DNA of 64,000 nucleotides from Serinicoccus hydrothermalis. GTDB lineage: Bacteria; Actinomycetota; Actinomycetes; Actinomycetales; Dermatophilaceae. The notes under the pieces were generated by a model. It worked only from the letters and a program-made list of their open reading frames with translations. It had not been told where the DNA came from and made no database searches. The position numbers and the translations under genes were made by a program. Numbering within the stretch: position 1 is the stretch's first letter; each line of letters begins with the position of its first letter. Below, piece by piece: positions 1-9,272 of this stretch. The DNA is taken from positions 62,001 through 126,000 of the forward strand of contig NZ_CP014989.1 of assembly GCF_001685415.1 (NCBI RefSeq). The letters run 5' to 3'.

Positions 1-76
1 GTATCGTCTTGACGTGAAGATATCTACGGGGTGCGTGGGGGTGCCGCCACCTGTGGCAGGGGCCCCCGGCCTCCCC

Positions 77-82
77 TAGTCT
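77..82 (+). promoter_or_regulatory. putative -10 box, leaderless-type promoter of the GNAT gene
   Basis: The sequence TAGTCT fits the actinobacterial TANNNT -10 pattern. It ends 6 bases before the GTG at 89, so transcription would begin at or next to the start codon. No Shine-Dalgarno sequence is visible. Bases 1-76 hold no gene that I can recognise. Confidence 0.45.
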
Positions 83-88
83 CGAGGC

Positions 89-532
89 GTGACCGGGCAC
101 GAGATCGTCATCACCGCCGATGACCGACCGGAGCGTGCAGAGCTGCTGGGCCTGTACGACGCCGTCGGGTGGTCCGCCTACACCACGGACCCCGAGGCTC
201 TCGAGGCGGCGATCGCCGGCTCCACACGGGTCGTCACCGCTCGCTACGGCGATGACCTCCTCGGTCTGGCCCGGGTCATCTCGGACGGGGCGAGCATCGC
301 CTACCTGCAGGACGTCCTCGTCCGTCCCGAGCTGCAGCGCGAGGGCGTGGGGCGTGCCCTGGTGGTCGCCGCCCTGGAACCCTTCGACCGGTGCCGCCAG
401 AAGGTGCTGCTCACCGAGGACGAGCCCCGCCAGCGCGCCTTCTACGAGGCGCTGGGGTGGACCGAGATCCGCGACCACGCGGACGGCCAGCTGCGCGCCT
501 ACGTGCAGCTCAGCACCTCGTCTGTGACCTAG
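89..532 (+). CDS. GNAT family N-acetyltransferase
   Basis: This 147-residue protein is a single-domain GNAT acetyltransferase that would move an acetyl group from acetyl-CoA to a small amine or a protein N-terminus. The acetyl-CoA loop is visible around residues 78-92 (VRPELQREGVGRALV, the R/Q-x-x-G-x-G/A motif), preceded by the core strand IAYLQDVLV. The C-terminal part (QRAFYEALGWTEI) matches the usual last helix and strand of the fold. The GTG start at 89 is supported by the -10 box just upstream. The substrate cannot be predicted. The gene stands alone, 40 bp before an unrelated oxidoreductase gene. Confidence 0.8.
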   Translation: MTGHEIVITADDRPERAELLGLYDAVGWSAYTTDPEALEAAIAGSTRVVTARYGDDLLGLARVISDGASIAYLQDVLVRPELQREGVGRALVVAALEPFDRCRQKVLLTEDEPRQRAFYEALGWTEIRDHADGQLRAYVQLSTSSVT

Positions 533-572
533 CTCACACATCCACCGGGGTGCCTAGGGCCGAACCCTGGGC

Positions 573-2096
573 ATGACCACGACACGCACCCGCCGGACGG
601 CCCGCGCGGCCGGAGCCGGCTCCGGCCTGCTCGCCGGGGCCGCCGGTGTGCTCGCCGGCGAGGGGCTGGCGTCGGTCCTGGGGGTCACCGGACCGGTCGT
701 GGCCGTCGGCAACCGGGTGGTCGACCTGACCCCCCGCCCGGTCAAGGAATGGGCCATCGAGACCTTCGGCAGCGCGGACAAGCTCGTGCTGCTCTCCGGG
801 GTGCTCGTCGTCCTCGCGGTCGCGCTCGCCGCCCTCGGGGTGGTCGGTGTGCGCCACCGCGCGGCGGCGCTCACCGGGCTGACCGTCCTCATCGCGCTCG
901 CCGCCGCCGCGATGCTCCTCGACCCGGCGCAGGGGGCCGGGTCGTGGGAGGTCGTGGCGTGCGTCGCCGTGATGCTGGGAGTGGGCCTGGGGGGACTGGC
1001 GTGGATGCTGTCCTCGCTGCAGGCCCCGGCACGGGACACCGGTCCGCGCCGGCGCAGCGTGCTGGCCGCCGCCTCGGGGGTGGCCGCCGTGGGCGCGGTC
1101 GGCGCTGCGGCGCGGACGGTCGGGGACCGTTCCGCCGGGCCGCAGTCGCTCGACCTGCCGCAGCCGGCCACGTCGGCGGACCCGGTGCCCTCCGGGGTGA
1201 GCTTCGACGTGGACGGCCTCACGCCGCACGTCACGCCCACCGAGGACTTCTACCGCGTCGACACGGCGCTGCAGGTGCCCCAGGTGGACGCACGCGACCA
1301 CGTCCTGCGCATCACCGGGATGGTCGACCGCCCGCTGGAGCTCACCGTCGGTGACCTGCTGGAGCGCGACCTCGTCGAGCGCCGCATCACCATGACGTGC
1401 GTGAGCAACCCGGTCGGTGGTGACCTGCTCGGCACGGCGACCTGGATAGGCATACCGACGCGTGAGCTGCTCGCCGGGGCCGGCGTGCAGGACGGCGCCG
1501 ACGCGGTCCGCTCGGTGAGCACCGACGGCTTCACCGCCGGCACCCCGCTCGGGGTGCTGACCGACGACCGCGGCGCCCTCGTCGCGCTCGGGATGAACGG
1601 CGGTCCGCTGCCGGCCGAGCACGGCTACCCCGTGCGGATGGTGACGCCCGGCCTCTACGGCTACGTGTCCGCCACCAAGTGGCTGACCGAGCTGGAGGTG
1701 ACGCGCTTCGAGGACTTCACCGCCTACTGGACCGACCGCGGGTATGCCGCGAAGGCCCCGATCAAGCTCTCCTCCCGGATCGACGTGCCCGGCTCCTTCG
1801 CCCAGCTGGACGCGGGGGACGTGACCGTCGCGGGGGTCGCCTGGGCGCAGACCGTGGGCGTCGAGCGGGTCGAGGTCCGCGTCGACGAGGGGGAGTGGCA
1901 CGACGCCGAGCTGGGCGTCGAGGACTCCGACCAGACCTGGCGCGCCTGGCGCTGGGTGTGGCCGGCCGAGCCGGGGAACCACCGGCTCGAGGTCCGCGCG
2001 ACCGATCGCGCGGGAAAGGTACAGACCTCCCGGCGGGAGCCCATCGCTCCTGACGGGTCAACCGGGTGGCACAGCACGACGGTCACCGTCAGCTGA
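573..2096 (+). CDS. membrane-anchored molybdopterin-dependent oxidoreductase (sulfite oxidase / YedY-like)
   Basis: This 507-residue protein has a membrane-embedded N-terminal third with hydrophobic segments near residues 15-40, 73-95, 98-117 and 125-146. A Tat-like [11 protein letters not shown] segment follows near residue 155. The rest is an extracytoplasmic sulfite-oxidase-type molybdopterin domain. The likely molybdenum ligand is Cys276 in [10 protein letters not shown]. The C-terminal part (about residues 410-505) resembles the Mo-co dimerisation Ig-like domain. The family reduces or oxidises S- or N-oxides; the substrate here is unknown. The fasciclin lipoprotein gene follows 28 bp downstream, a pairing seen in other actinobacteria, so both may act at the cell surface. 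Confidence 0.85.
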   Translation: MTTTRTRRTARAAGAGSGLLAGAAGVLAGEGLASVLGVTGPVVAVGNRVVDLTPRPVKEWAIETFGSADKLVLLSGVLVVLAVALAALGVVGVRHRAAALTGLTVLIALAAAAMLLDPAQGAGSWEVVACVAVMLGVGLGGLAWMLSSLQAPARDTGPRRRSVLAAASGVAAVGAVGAAARTVGDRSAGPQSLDLPQPATSADPVPSGVSFDVDGLTPHVTPTEDFYRVDTALQVPQVDARDHVLRITGMVDRPLELTVGDLLERDLVERRITMTCVSNPVGGDLLGTATWIGIPTRELLAGAGVQDGADAVRSVSTDGFTAGTPLGVLTDDRGALVALGMNGGPLPAEHGYPVRMVTPGLYGYVSATKWLTELEVTRFEDFTAYWTDRGYAAKAPIKLSSRIDVPGSFAQLDAGDVTVAGVAWAQTVGVERVEVRVDEGEWHDAELGVEDSDQTWRAWRWVWPAEPGNHRLEVRATDRAGKVQTSRREPIAPDGSTGWHSTTVTVS

Positions 2097-2124
2097 CCAC
2101 CGACCCATCAGAAAGGAATGCACG

Positions 2125-2811
2125 ATGCGTATCTCCAAGGGAATCCTTGCCGTCTCGATGGCCTCGATGCTGGCCCTGTCCGCCTGTGGCGGTGGGGGAG
2201 AGGACATGTCGGACGACGCCGGCGCCGCTGCTGAGAGCGCCAGCGAGGACATGGCCTCTGAGGACGACATGGCCGACGACGAGATGGCCACCGAGGACGA
2301 CATGGCGATGGACCCGGCCGCCAACCTGGTCGGGCCCGGCTGCGAGGACTACGCCGCGATGGTGCCGGACGGCGCCGGCTCGGTCGAGGGCATGGCCCAG
2401 GACCCGGTCGCGGTCGCCGCGAGCAACAACCCGCTGCTCACCCAGCTGACCGCGGCCGTCTCCGGCGAGGTCAACCCGGACGTCAACCTCGTCGACACCC
2501 TCAACGGTGACGAGTTCACGGTGTTCGCGCCCGTCGACGAGGCCTTCGAGGCCATCGACGACGAGACGATGGGCACCCTGGCCGAGGACAGCGAGCTGCT
2601 GACCTCGATCCTCACCTACCACGTCGTCCCGGGCCAGATGACCCCGGACGAGGTCGTCGGCGAGCAGACCACCGCCCAGGGCGAGACCCTCGAGGTGACC
2701 GGATCCGGTGACGACCTCATGGTCAACGACGCCTCCGTCATCTGCGGCGGCGTCCAGACCGCCAACGCCACCGTCTACCTCATCGACGGTGTGCTGATGC
2801 CGCAGGGCTGA
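2125..2811 (+). CDS. fasciclin (FAS1) domain lipoprotein, MPT83-like
   Basis: This 228-residue protein has a lipoprotein signal peptide ending in a LALSAC lipobox with the lipidated cysteine at residue 21. An acidic, Met/Asp/Glu-rich linker (about residues 25-70, with repeated EDDMA blocks) is followed by one FAS1 domain (about 98-228). The FAS1 H-box is visible as [16 protein letters not shown], and the YHVVPG turn is present. FAS1 proteins mediate adhesion or partner redox proteins; mycobacterial MPT70/MPT83 are relatives. The ATG at 2125 is preceded by GAAAGGA at 2111-2117. It is probably co-transcribed with the upstream oxidoreductase, and a strong hairpin lies 11 bp after the stop. Confidence 0.88.
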   Translation: MRISKGILAVSMASMLALSACGGGGEDMSDDAGAAAESASEDMASEDDMADDEMATEDDMAMDPAANLVGPGCEDYAAMVPDGAGSVEGMAQDPVAVAASNNPLLTQLTAAVSGEVNPDVNLVDTLNGDEFTVFAPVDEAFEAIDDETMGTLAEDSELLTSILTYHVVPGQMTPDEVVGEQTTAQGETLEVTGSGDDLMVNDASVICGGVQTANATVYLIDGVLMPQG

Positions 2812-2822
2812 CCCCCAAGACC

Positions 2823-2859
2823 GGCGCCGCCGCGGGAAGAGACCACCCGCGGCGGCGCC
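2823..2859 (+). terminator. strong GC hairpin terminator after the fasciclin gene
   Basis: A perfect 14-bp stem (2823-2836 with 2846-2859) surrounds a 9-base loop, directly after the fasciclin stop codon. No T-run follows, as is usual for actinobacterial terminators. A second GC-rich inverted repeat lies at about 2874-2914. Confidence 0.75.
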
Positions 2860-2995
2860 TCTGCGAGACGCGCGTCCGGGCCCCGTCCCTTCCGTCGGGA
2901 GCCCGGGCGCGCGCCTCTGTCGCCCTGGCCGGTCCGGCGTGCCCGGCATGGGAGACTGGAGGGCATACCCCCGACCCTGCGACCCTGCCGATGAG

Positions 2996-4930
2996 GTGCC
3001 CGCCCTGTCTCCGCTCGCCCGTCCCGACACCGTGCCGCAGCCGGCCGCGACCCCGCCGGAGGTCATCCGCAACTTCTGCATCATCGCGCACATCGACCAC
3101 GGCAAGTCGACCCTGGCCGACCGTATGCTGCAGGTCACCGGGGTGGTCGACCAGCGGCAGATGCGGGCGCAGTACCTCGACCGCATGGACATCGAGCGCG
3201 AGCGCGGCATCACCATCAAGAGCCAGGCCGTGCGGATGCCGTGGACCGCGACGCAGGAGCCTGGTCCACGGAGCAGCGGGAGCGAGCGACCGCAGGGAGC
3301 TCCGAGCCGTGAGCGGACGTATGTCCTGAACATGATCGACACCCCCGGGCACGTGGACTTCACCTACGAGGTGAGCCGGAGCCTGGCGGCGTGCGAGGGG
3401 GCGGTGCTGCTCGTCGACGCCGCGCAGGGGATCGAGGCGCAGACGTTGGCCAACCTCTATCTCGCGATGGAGAACGACCTGGTCATCATCCCGGTCCTCA
3501 ACAAGATCGACCTGCCCTCCGCCCAGCCGGAGAAGTATGCCGAGGAGATCGCCGGCCTCATCGGCTGCGACCCCCAGGACGTGCTGCGGGTGTCCGGCAA
3601 GACGGGGGAGGGGGTCCCCGAGCTGCTGGACCGCATCGTGGACGAGATCCCGGCGCCGGTCGGCGACGCGCAGGCCCCCGCGCGGGCGATGATCTTCGAC
3701 TCGGTCTACGACACCTACCGCGGCGTGGTCACCTACGTCCGGGTCGTCGACGGCAGCCTGTCGCCCCGCGAGCGCATCGCCATGATGTCGACGAAGGCGA
3801 CGCACGAGCTGCTGGAGATCGGCGCGATCAGCCCCGAGCCCGCGGCCACCAAGGGCCTGGGCGTCGGGGAGGTCGGCTACCTCATCACCGGCGTCAAGGA
3901 CGTGCGCCAGTCCAAGGTCGGTGACACCGTGACGGGGGAGCGGCGCCAGGCCACCAAGGCGCTCGGCGGCTACAAGGACCCTCGGCCCATGGTCTTCTCC
4001 GGGCTCTACCCCATCGACGGCTCGGACTACCCGATCCTTCGTGACGCCCTGGACAAGCTCAAGCTCAACGACGCCGCGCTGGTCTACGAGCCGGAGACCT
4101 CCGGCGCCCTCGGCTTCGGCTTCCGCGTCGGCTTCCTGGGGATGCTGCACCTGGAGATCGTCCGCGAGCGGCTGGAGCGGGAGTTCAACCTCGACCTCAT
4201 CTCCACCCTGCCCAACGTGTCCTACGACGTGCTGCTCGACGACGGGACCGAGATCGAGGTGACCAACCCCAGCGAGTTCCCTGCGGGCAAGATCGCCTCG
4301 ATCACCGAGCCCGTGGTCCGCGGCACCGTGCTCGCCCCGAGCGAGTTCATCGGCGCGATCATGGAGCTGTGCCAGTCCCGGCGCGGCACCCTGCTGGGGA
4401 TGGACTACCTCTCCCCGGAGCGGGTGGAGCTGCGCTACACCCTGCCGCTCGCCGAGATCGTCTTCGACTTCTTCGACGCGCTGAAGTCCCGGACCCGGGG
4501 GTATGCCTCCCTTGACTACGAGCCGTCCGGCACCCAGGAGGCGGACCTGGTCAAGGTCGACATCCTGCTGCAGGGCGACACGGTCGACGCCTTCAGCGCG
4601 ATCGTGCACCGCGACAAGGCCTACGCCTACGGCGTGCAGATGGCCGGCAAGCTCAAGGAGCTTATCCCGCGCCAGCAGTTCGAGGTCCCCGTCCAGGCGG
4701 CCATCGGCTCCCGGGTCATCGCCCGGGAGACGATCCGCGCGATCCGCAAGGACGTCCTGGCCAAGTGCTACGGCGGTGACATCAGCCGCAAGCGCAAGCT
4801 GCTGGAGAAGCAGAAGGAGGGCAAGAAGCGGATGAAGATGGTCGGGTCGGTCGAGGTGCCGCAGGAGGCCTTCATCGCCGCGCTCTCCCAGGACGGCAGC
4901 GTCGCCGAGCCGGCCAAGAGCAAGAAGTGA
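2996..4930 (+). CDS. lepA: elongation factor 4 (LepA), translational GTPase with an in-frame palindromic insertion
   Basis: LepA is a ribosome-binding GTPase that back-translocates or remodels stalled ribosomes. The G motifs are clear: AHIDHGKST (G1), DTPGHVDF (G3) and NKID (G4). They are followed by EF-G-like domains II, III and V and the LepA C-terminal region ending in [18 protein letters not shown]. The start is uncertain. I prefer GTG 2996 because a possible -10 box (GAGACT, 2952-2957) lies upstream; ATG 2939 and ATG 2948 are also in frame, and GTG 3032 is the other downstream option. About 18 residues (around 88-106, [18 protein letters not shown]) are inserted just before the G3 motif, where relatives have a short turn. 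Their DNA is a palindrome. The gene overlaps trmB by 4 bases. Confidence 0.95.
   Translation: MPALSPLARPDTVPQPAATPPEVIRNFCIIAHIDHGKSTLADRMLQVTGVVDQRQMRAQYLDRMDIERERGITIKSQAVRMPWTATQEPGPRSSGSERPQGAPSRERTYVLNMIDTPGHVDFTYEVSRSLAACEGAVLLVDAAQGIEAQTLANLYLAMENDLVIIPVLNKIDLPSAQPEKYAEEIAGLIGCDPQDVLRVSGKTGEGVPELLDRIVDEIPAPVGDAQAPARAMIFDSVYDTYRGVVTYVRVVDGSLSPRERIAMMSTKATHELLEIGAISPEPAATKGLGVGEVGYLITGVKDVRQSKVGDTVTGERRQATKALGGYKDPRPMVFSGLYPIDGSDYPILRDALDKLKLNDAALVYEPETSGALGFGFRVGFLGMLHLEIVRERLEREFNLDLISTLPNVSYDVLLDDGTEIEVTNPSEFPAGKIASITEPVVRGTVLAPSEFIGAIMELCQSRRGTLLGMDYLSPERVELRYTLPLAEIVFDFFDALKSRTRGYASLDYEPSGTQEADLVKVDILLQGDTVDAFSAIVHRDKAYAYGVQMAGKLKELIPRQQFEVPVQAAIGSRVIARETIRAIRKDVLAKCYGGDISRKRKLLEKQKEGKKRMKMVGSVEVPQEAFIAALSQDGSVAEPAKSKK
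3269..3304 (+). repeat. palindromic insertion inside lepA
   Basis: A nested inverted repeat lies here: CGGAGC (3269-3274) pairs with GCTCCG (3299-3304), and inside it GCGG (3276-3279) pairs with CCGC (3290-3293). The 36 bases are in frame and encode a Gly/Ser/Arg/Glu-rich stretch absent from the LepA sequences I remember. It resembles a small mobile palindrome that kept the reading frame. Confidence 0.5.
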
Positions 4931-5742
4931 CGCGACCGGACACCCCCTCCGTCCGCTCGGATTCCGGACCCGACACCCCTTCGGTCCGCCAGGACCCGCC
5001 GAAGGGGCACCAGGCGCACGGGCACCCTGCCGTCGGTCCACGACCGCTGGCCCGGACCCGCTCCTTCACCCGGCGCGGCGGCCGGATGCTCAAGGACTCC
5101 CACCAGGCCGCCTGGGACCGGTATGCCGACGCCCTCGTCCTCGAGGTCCCGCGCCCGCACGGGGCGGACGGGTCGACCGCGGTGCACCCGGCATACCGGA
5201 TCGACCCGGAGCAGGTCTTCGGTCGTGCCGCGCCCCTGGTCGTCGAGATCGGCTCCGGCTCCGGCGACGCCCTGGTGCACGCCGCGACGACGGAACCGGG
5301 GTGGGACTTCCTCGCGCTCGAGGTGTGGCGCCCCGGCATCGGGCACGCGCTGGCCAAGATGGGTGCGGAGCCGCTGACCAACGTGCGCTTCGTCGAGGCC
5401 GACGCGGCGCTCGCGCTGCAGAGCATGCTGCCCGGCGGGAGCGCCCACGAGGTGTGGACCTTCTTCCCCGACCCGTGGCCCAAGAACAAGCACCACAAGC
5501 GCCGCCTCGTCGCCCCCGACTTCGCCGGCACCGTCGCTGACCTCGTGCCGCCCGGTGGGCTCTGGCGCCTCGCCACCGACTGGGCCGACTACGCCGACCA
5601 CATGCGCGCGGTGCTGGACGGGCATACCGCGTGGGAGCTGGTCTCCACCGAGCGCGCGCCGCTGCGCCCGATGACCCGCTTCGAGCGGCGGGGGATCGAG
5701 GCCGGCCGGGAGATCGCCGACCTGGCCTACCGCCGCGTCTGA
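4927..5742 (+). CDS. trmB: tRNA (guanine-N7-)-methyltransferase
   Basis: TrmB makes m7G46 in tRNA variable loops using SAM. The SAM site is [16 protein letters not shown] (about residues 99-114). The family signature [15 protein letters not shown] (about 178-192) and the C-terminal MTRFERRG motif are present. The 271-residue protein has an N-terminal extension of about 45 residues that contains DTPSVR twice, encoded by a near-repeat at 4939-4955 and 4972-4988. The GTG start at 4927 overlaps the lepA stop, so the two genes are translationally coupled. An internal start after the repeat is possible but has no better support. Confidence 0.92.
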   Translation: MTRPDTPSVRSDSGPDTPSVRQDPPKGHQAHGHPAVGPRPLARTRSFTRRGGRMLKDSHQAAWDRYADALVLEVPRPHGADGSTAVHPAYRIDPEQVFGRAAPLVVEIGSGSGDALVHAATTEPGWDFLALEVWRPGIGHALAKMGAEPLTNVRFVEADAALALQSMLPGGSAHEVWTFFPDPWPKNKHHKRRLVAPDFAGTVADLVPPGGLWRLATDWADYADHMRAVLDGHTAWELVSTERAPLRPMTRFERRGIEAGREIADLAYRRV

Positions 5743-5776
5743 GTCCGCGGCGCCGCGCCGTCTGACGTCCCCACAG

Positions 5777-5836
5777 CGCCGAGTGGCCCACCTTGGTGCG
5801 CCACAAGCCCGTTCTGCCGGGTCGAAGTGGGCCGCT
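5777..5836 (+). repeat. palindromic repeat, left copy flanking the AbiEi/DUF559 gene
   Basis: This 60-bp element begins with CGCCGAGTGGCCCAC and ends with GGGCCGCT. Its ends form an inverted repeat (AGTGGCCCAC 5782-5791 with GTGGGCCGCT 5827-5836, 9 of 10 pairs). It aligns without gaps to 6870-6929 at about 43 of 60 positions, in the same orientation. It lies 92 bp before the start codon of the gene it flanks. Confidence 0.7.
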
Positions 5837-5928
5837 GGGCGAAGCGACGAGCCAGGCGGAGCGAACCCCTGACGGTTGCCGCCTGTGGACGGCGGTGGCA
5901 CGGCCCGTGGATCGGGCAGGCTCGACGG

Positions 5929-6852
5929 GTGAGCGCGGCACCCGACCTCGACCCGGTCTTCACCACGGCCCGGGCGAGGGCCGCCGGGCTGTCCCGTCGG
6001 GAGCTGGAGTCAGGGCCCTACCGACAGGTGGTACGAGGCGTGTATGCCCGCGCGCGGGTGTCCGATCGCGCCTGGGTGGACGCCCGGGCGGCGCTCCTCG
6101 TGGCCGCGGTGGACGAGGCCTGGGTGTCGCACCACACTGCGGCCCGTCTCTACGGAGCCGTGGTGCCGGACACCTGCCAGCTCCACGTCTGCGTGCCGCC
6201 GACGGTCAAGCGGCGCCGTCGTGAGGGGGTCGTGGTGCACTGGGGCACCGGGCAGCACCTCCGCTTCCGCGGACTGCGGGTCGCGTCACCGGCCCAGGTC
6301 TTCCTGGAGCTCAGCAGAAGCCTCGAGCTCGTGGACCTGGTCGTCCTGGGCGACTCACTCGTGCGCCGGGGTCGATGCTCTCCCGCGGACCTGCACGCCG
6401 CCGCTGCCGCGTGGAGCGGGCGCGGTGCCCGCATGGCGCGGCGTGCCGCCGGCCTGGTCCGCGCCGGCGTGGACTCGCCGATGGAGACCCGCTGCCGGCT
6501 GCTGCGCGTGCTCGCGGGGCTCCCGGAGCTGGAGACTGACGTGCGTCTCCACGACGCCGACGGAAGGCTGCTCCGGCGGCTGGACGCTGCGGACCGTGCC
6601 ACGCGGACGGCCGTGGAGTACGACGGCCGGCACCATGTGACGCGCGAGGAGCAGTGGGAGGCCGACCTCGGCCGTCGCGAGGAGCTCGAGGACGCCGACT
6701 GGCGGATCATGACCCTCGTCAGCAAGGACATCTTCGCGACACCGGAGCAGACGCTGGAGCGGCAGGAGCGGCTCTTCCGGCAGCGAGGCATACCGGTCGG
6801 GCGTCGTTCGCAGGAGTGGCGGCGCTACTTCCGCGGCCGCGGGCACGCCTGA
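5929..6852 (+). CDS. orphan AbiEi-type winged-helix / DUF559 (Vsr-like PD-(D/E)XK) protein
   Basis: This is a 307-residue protein. The N-terminal half has the layout of AbiEi-type antitoxin/regulator domains: a short HTH-like start, RQVVRGVYA, and SHHTAARLYGAV near residues 67-78. The C-terminal half resembles DUF559/Vsr-like nucleases: SPMETRCRLLRVL, then a D-x14-EYDGRHH core (about residues 224-233) and a basic tail. No toxin or partner gene is adjacent. It is bracketed by two copies of a 60-bp palindromic repeat, 92 bp upstream and 17 bp downstream. A second gene of the same architecture (32216-33151) has the same arrangement with a different repeat. I chose GTG 5929; longer in-frame starts exist upstream but run into the repeat. 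Confidence 0.7.
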   Translation: MSAAPDLDPVFTTARARAAGLSRRELESGPYRQVVRGVYARARVSDRAWVDARAALLVAAVDEAWVSHHTAARLYGAVVPDTCQLHVCVPPTVKRRRREGVVVHWGTGQHLRFRGLRVASPAQVFLELSRSLELVDLVVLGDSLVRRGRCSPADLHAAAAAWSGRGARMARRAAGLVRAGVDSPMETRCRLLRVLAGLPELETDVRLHDADGRLLRRLDAADRATRTAVEYDGRHHVTREEQWEADLGRREELEDADWRIMTLVSKDIFATPEQTLERQERLFRQRGIPVGRRSQEWRRYFRGRGHA

Positions 6853-6869
6853 ACCGTCGGCATACCTCC

Positions 6870-6929
6870 CGCCGAGTGGCCCACTCGGGAGCGCGAAAGG
6901 ACCGATGCACCGCCCCGAACCGGGCCGCT
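6870..6929 (+). repeat. palindromic repeat, right copy flanking the AbiEi/DUF559 gene
   Basis: This is the direct-orientation partner of 5777-5836. The first 15 bases (6870-6884) are identical and the final GGGCCGCT matches too. Its ends pair as CCGAGTGGCCC (6872-6882) with GGGCCGCTCGG (6922-6932), 10 of 11 positions. It begins 17 bp after the stop codon at 6852. Confidence 0.7.
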
Positions 6930-6960
6930 CGGCGTCGCAGCCGAGGACGGGCAGGATGCC

Positions 6961-7851
6961 TCAGTCGCCGGCGCTGTCCCGGGCGCGCTTCACGAGACGC
7001 GGGTCGGGGCGCAGGACGACGTCGTGGTCCTTGCCCTCGTACTCGAACTGCGACAGGAAGTGGCGCATGGCGTTGATGCGGGCGCGCTTCTTGTCGTTGC
7101 TCTTGATCGTCACCCACGGCGCCCAGTCGGTGTCGGTCCGGCGGAACATCTCTTCCTTGGCCTCGGTGTAGGCCTCCCACCGGTCCAGGCTCTCCAGGTC
7201 CATGGGGGAGAGCTTCCACTGCCGCACCGGGTCCAGCTGCCGGATCGCGAAGCGGGTGCGCTGCTCGGTTTGGGTCACCGAGAACCAGAACTTCGTGATC
7301 GACACCCCGGCCTCGACGAGCATCTGCTCGAAGAGCGGCGCCTGGATCATGAAGCGGTCGTACTCCGCGTTCGAGCAGAAGCCCATGACCCGCTCCACGC
7401 CGGCGCGGTTGTACCAGGAGCGGTCGAAGAGCACCATCTCGCCGGCGGTCGGCAGGTGCTGGATGTAGCGCTGGAAGTACCACTGCCCGGCCTCGACCTC
7501 GGTCGGCTTGTTGAGCGCCACGACCCGCGCACCGCGGGGGTTGAGGTGCTCGGTGAAGCGCTTGATCGAGCCACCCTTGCCGGCCGCGTCGCGTCCCTCG
7601 AAGACGAGGACGTGCCGGCTGCCGTGGTCCTTGGCCCAGTACTGGAACTTCAGCAGCTCCACCTGCAGCAGCCACTTCTCGACCTCGTAGTAGTCCCGGG
7701 TCATCCGCTCGCTGTAGGGGTAGTCCTCCCGCCAGGTGTCGACCGCGCTGCCGTCGGGCGTGATGAGGTCCGGGTCCGACCCCTGGTCGTCCCGCACGGT
7801 GTACCCCTGCACCCGCAGGGTGTCGATGTACTCGCGGAGGCGCTGCTGCAC
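6961..7851 (-). CDS. ppk2: polyphosphate kinase 2 (PPK2 class I)
   Basis: PPK2 moves phosphate between polyphosphate and nucleoside diphosphates. The 296-residue protein has a Walker A motif (FEGRDAAGKGGSIKR, about residues 85-99), a Walker B region (LFDRSWYNRAGVERVMGF, about 140-157) and lid-module arginines in EEMFRRTDTDWAPW. It is one PPK2 domain of the usual length for class I enzymes. The start is GTG at 7851, with TAGGGT six bases upstream. It is convergent with the AbiEi/DUF559 gene, and only 31 bp separates its stop from the right flanking repeat. Confidence 0.95.
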   Translation of the reverse strand: MQQRLREYIDTLRVQGYTVRDDQGSDPDLITPDGSAVDTWREDYPYSERMTRDYYEVEKWLLQVELLKFQYWAKDHGSRHVLVFEGRDAAGKGGSIKRFTEHLNPRGARVVALNKPTEVEAGQWYFQRYIQHLPTAGEMVLFDRSWYNRAGVERVMGFCSNAEYDRFMIQAPLFEQMLVEAGVSITKFWFSVTQTEQRTRFAIRQLDPVRQWKLSPMDLESLDRWEAYTEAKEEMFRRTDTDWAPWVTIKSNDKKRARINAMRHFLSQFEYEGKDHDVVLRPDPRLVKRARDSAGD

Positions 7852-7857
7852 CCTCTG

Positions 7858-7863
7858 ACCCTA
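7858..7863 (-). promoter_or_regulatory. putative -10 box of ppk2 (leaderless type)
   Basis: On the minus strand TAGGGT ends 6 bases before the GTG start of ppk2. No Shine-Dalgarno sequence is seen between them. Confidence 0.45.
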
Positions 7864-7924
7864 GCGCGCCCCGCCCGGGTCGGGACGGACGACCCGTGAC
7901 GGCGTCGACGCAGTTCACGGGTGG

Positions 7925-7930
7925 GAGAAT
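7925..7930 (+). promoter_or_regulatory. putative -10 box of hemW (leaderless type)
   Basis: GAGAAT ends 7 bases before the ATG at 7938. The start codon lies inside a copy of the over-represented octamer GGTATGCC (7935-7942). Confidence 0.4.
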
Positions 7931-7937
7931 CGGGGGT

Positions 7938-9161
7938 ATGCCCTCCACCTTTCCCCCGGGTGAGCCCGCGCCCGAGGACGGCGCGCTGCCGCCCGCGGCG
8001 CTGGAGGGTATGCGCTCGCGCCACTTCTCGGTCTACCTGCACGTCCCGTTCTGCCGGGTGCGGTGCGGCTACTGCGACTTCAACACCTACACCCTGCCCG
8101 AGCTCGACGACGGTGCCGCGCCCGAGGGCTACCTCGCGGCCGCGGGCGCCGAGCTCGAGGTGGCCGCCCGGGCGCTGTCGCCCGGGTCGCCGGGACCCGT
8201 GAGCACCGTCTTCGTCGGCGGTGGCACGCCGACCATGCTGGCGCCGGCCGCGCTGGGCTCTCTCCTGGCCGGGGTCCGGGACCGGTGGGGGCTGGTGCCG
8301 GGGGCCGAGGTGACCACCGAGGCCAACCCGGACACCATCACCCCGGCCGTGGCCGAGCAGCTCGCCGCGCAGGGGTTCACCCGGGTGAGCCTGGGCATGC
8401 AGTCCGCGGTGCCGCACGTGCTGCGGACCCTGGACCGGACCCACGACCCGGCGGGGGTCGCGCGGGCGGTGACCGCCGTACGCGGGGCAGGGCTCCAGGT
8501 CAGCCTCGACCTCATCTACGGCACCCCCGGCGAGTCGCTGGAGGACTGGCGCTCCAGCCTGGAGGCGGCGGTGGCGCTGGAGCCGGACCACGTGTCGGCA
8601 TACGCCCTGGTCGTGGAGCCCGGCACCCGGCTGCACGGTCAGGTCCGGCGCGGCGAGGTGCCGGCCCCGGACGACGACGACGAGGCCGACAAGTACGAGC
8701 TCGCCGACGAGGTCCTCGCCGCAGCCGGCTACGGGTGGTACGAGATCTCTAACTGGGCCCGGTCACCGGAGCACCGGTGCGCCCACAACGTGGCCTACTG
8801 GAGCGGGGCGGACTGGTGGGGGATCGGGCCGGGCGCCCACAGCCACGTCGGCGGGGTGCGCTGGTGGAACGTCAAGCACCCTCGGGCGTACGCCGACCGG
8901 ATCGGGCAGGGCCTCGCCCCGGTGCACGCCCGGGAGGTTCTCGACGCCGAGCAGCGGTATGCCGAGCGCGTCCTGCTCGGCGTGCGCCTGGGCGACGGCC
9001 TCCCGGTGGACGACCTGCGACCCGTGGGGCGCACCGCCGTGGCCGGGCTCGTGGCCGACGGGCTGCTCGACGGCCGGGCCGCGGTGCGGGGGCGGGCGGT
9101 GCTCACGCTGCGGGGCCGGCTGCTGGCCGACACCGTGGTGCACCGGCTGCTCCCGGGGTGA
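7938..9161 (+). CDS. hemW: radical SAM heme chaperone HemW (formerly HemN-like)
   Basis: HemW is a radical SAM protein that binds heme and hands it to target proteins; it was formerly called oxygen-independent coproporphyrinogen oxidase. The cluster motif CRVRCGYCDF (about residues 44-53) supplies the three Cys ligands, and the protein begins the domain with the typical FSVYLHVPF. GGGTPTML, EANPDT and NWARSPEHRCAHN are family blocks. The 407-residue length is normal. I chose ATG 7938 over an in-frame start at 7896 because of the -10 box at 7925 and because the extra residues look non-coding. In many actinobacteria hemW sits near lepA and hrcA, as here. Confidence 0.93.
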   Translation: MPSTFPPGEPAPEDGALPPAALEGMRSRHFSVYLHVPFCRVRCGYCDFNTYTLPELDDGAAPEGYLAAAGAELEVAARALSPGSPGPVSTVFVGGGTPTMLAPAALGSLLAGVRDRWGLVPGAEVTTEANPDTITPAVAEQLAAQGFTRVSLGMQSAVPHVLRTLDRTHDPAGVARAVTAVRGAGLQVSLDLIYGTPGESLEDWRSSLEAAVALEPDHVSAYALVVEPGTRLHGQVRRGEVPAPDDDDEADKYELADEVLAAAGYGWYEISNWARSPEHRCAHNVAYWSGADWWGIGPGAHSHVGGVRWWNVKHPRAYADRIGQGLAPVHAREVLDAEQRYAERVLLGVRLGDGLPVDDLRPVGRTAVAGLVADGLLDGRAAVRGRAVLTLRGRLLADTVVHRLLPG

Positions 9162-9272
9162 GTTCACCGACACGCCACCGGTGCTCCGCGGTCACGACAC
9201 CTGCAGCCCCGACACTGGGAGCAGTCCCTGCCGGGTATGAGCGTGCAGGGCCTGACGTGCCCAGGACGAGGT

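Noticed and set aside
2964-2966. A leaderless lepA start at the ATA seven bases after GAGACT (2952-2957).
   Set aside because: ATA is not a credible start codon and it is out of frame with lepA.
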